DNA from: Rhyzopertha dominica
Lineage: Eukaryota > Arthropoda > Insecta > Coleoptera > Bostrichidae
DNA: 64,000 bases
Reading direction: 5' to 3'
NCBI GenBank assembly: GCA_025024175.1
Contig: QCXZ01000137.1
Location: forward strand, 76,322,680-76,386,679
A model generated the notes under the pieces. The model had not been told where the DNA came from. It made no database searches and saw only the letters and a list, made by a program, of their open reading frames with translations. This document shows positions 62,719 to 64,000 of the stretch, one piece after another (the stretch's first letter is position 1; each line of letters opens with the position of its first letter). The position numbers were made by a program, and so were the translations under genes.

Positions 62719-62785
<67 letters not shown>
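62719..62785. repeat. (AT)33 microsatellite
   Basis: Uninterrupted AT dinucleotide tract. The YIYIYI frames on both strands arise from it and are not genes. Confidence 0.97.
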
Positions 62786-62788
<3 letters not shown>

Positions 62789-64000
62789 CGAAAGGTTGTT
62801 AATATAATAACCCATCCAGATTATTTCGATTACATTAAACAATAAACATAAACTGCAGTACCACCATTTAGGTTCGAGAAGTACAAATAATCAATATAAT
62901 GGAACAAAACAGCATCAACAAAAACAAATAGAGAAAAAAGATTGTAAAAAATGAACTACCGAAACTTGGGGAAGCCGTACTAAACATCATAGACAAAAGT
63001 ATCATTATGTCTCTTGTATTGACGGATTCAATCTGAGACTATTGTTGGCGATACCTTACAATGCAGTGACCTTAACAATATTGCTGCTGTGTTTGGAAGA
63101 AGCCTGGTTAACAGCTTTAGTTGTGGGTTTAGAAACCTATTTTTTATGTTTAGTAGCTCTGCAATTTATACACTAGCTACAGTGGATGATTTCTAATCAA
63201 CTTGACCACAATTGTTGCAAATATGCGACTAAATGTTTGTCCGATATATTTGCTAATTTTAAGTATCCTGTAATCAAAGTTAGGCATTTCTTTCTAATAG
63301 CACTGATGCCGAAAACTTATTTGATACAACTACTATTCATAATGAAACTTCTGACCCTTGTCAATAATGCAATATAGTTTCTTCCATACTAATCAAAAAC
63401 ACCACAAATAGTAGCAGTTTTCAGGAACAAGTAGATATTATCGACAGCATGAATGATAAATTTTTAACCTTTAGGTTTGTGTGTTTTATATTTTTATACC
63501 ACTAATTTTTCCACTCGTTCAAACATAGATGCTCTGATATTACTGTACGATAATCTAAATGTTCATTAAGCCTGTCCAGAATTAAAATCCAAGAATATTA
63601 TTTGACAAGATTAAAATTCCTTATTTAGTAAAAAATATGTTGCAGTGCATTTCACATGTGATTCTTATTTTATGCAACTTAATTTCTGCTTAGCTGTCCT
63701 CTTTAAACTAAAAAAAAAATAATTTTCAAATTTGAATTGCATCAGTTTTGACACGGCATATTTGAACTTTCTGAAGATATAATCTTGAATACAAATCATT
63801 CATTGCATAATACTAATCTGATCAAGATAAAAGTTGGTGTGCTTTATGCACATGATTCTAAATGATTATTAGAACTTCAATAATTGTCCAAAGTTAATTT
63901 AATCTCTTTGAGAATTGCACTGCAAATTTTGAAATGATATTACAGAAGCATTGATTTTCAGTAGATGAGGCGTATTTCTCTACACAGTTACTTACCTTAT
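62786..64000. other. no gene seen
   Basis: AT-rich to the window end; no motif, terminal repeat or RNA gene recognised. Confidence 0.4.

Noticed and set aside
62609..62845. Frames of YIYIYI on both strands
   Set aside because: Direct translation of the (AT)n tract.

Overview
The window looks like arthropod (most likely insect) nuclear DNA: AT-rich, gene-poor and full of degraded transposable elements of kinds common in insects (jockey/CR1-like non-LTR retrotransposons, several Tc1/mariner families, Penelope-like and Crypton-like elements). Scattered single N bases and one 100-N run mark it as a draft assembly. I recognise no intact host gene. Nearly every open frame that shows homology is a decayed transposon gene; the rest are chance frames or run through microsatellites. 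All family assignments come from motifs read by eye.

Left part (1-27147). It opens inside a non-LTR retrotransposon (1-1275). Next come a Crypton-like tyrosine recombinase remnant (3010-4240), a near full-length mariner with both terminal repeats (7204-8503), a DDE transposase remnant with a D-N-A-S-Y motif (9903-10560) and a second Crypton-like copy (15140-15900). A mariner-like relic (16731-17725) abuts a fragment of the D-N-A-S-Y family. A 2.2-kb inverted-repeat block (18266-20497) holds a SWIM-type zinc-knuckle remnant and a nested 171-bp MITE. A minus-strand jockey-like element (24830 to about 21930) is interrupted by a plus-strand non-LTR copy (22590-23540).

Centre (27148-43076). The outstanding object is a 15.9-kb inverted-repeat element: two arms of about 7.44 kb that look about 99% identical, around a 951-bp loop plus a 100-N gap. 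It starts AGTAGACC, ends GGTCTACT, and is flanked by a perfect 6-bp direct repeat, TATGTC. It sits four bases inside the terminal repeat of a Tc1-like element (43079-44133). The other end of that Tc1 copy shows what the empty site looked like, which confirms insertion of a mobile unit. AG termini and 6-bp duplications match Polinton/Maverick elements, but no Polinton gene is visible. The arms are noncoding and built from tandem repeats, octamer-bearing subterminal repeats and a tRNA-like segment.

Right part (43077-64000). After the Tc1-like relic come a non-LTR element of the same family as the one at 1-1275 (47640-49085), a degenerate RT fragment (49985-50420), a complete but dead 1.6-kb mariner-like element with about 230-bp terminal repeats (52503-54108), Penelope-like remnants including a tail-out inverted pair with RT and GIY-YIG pieces (58677-60865), and two (AT)n tracts next to related TGGCATCC-rich sequence (57049-57330 and 62630-62785). 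The window records nested transposon colonisation, not a set of cooperating genes.
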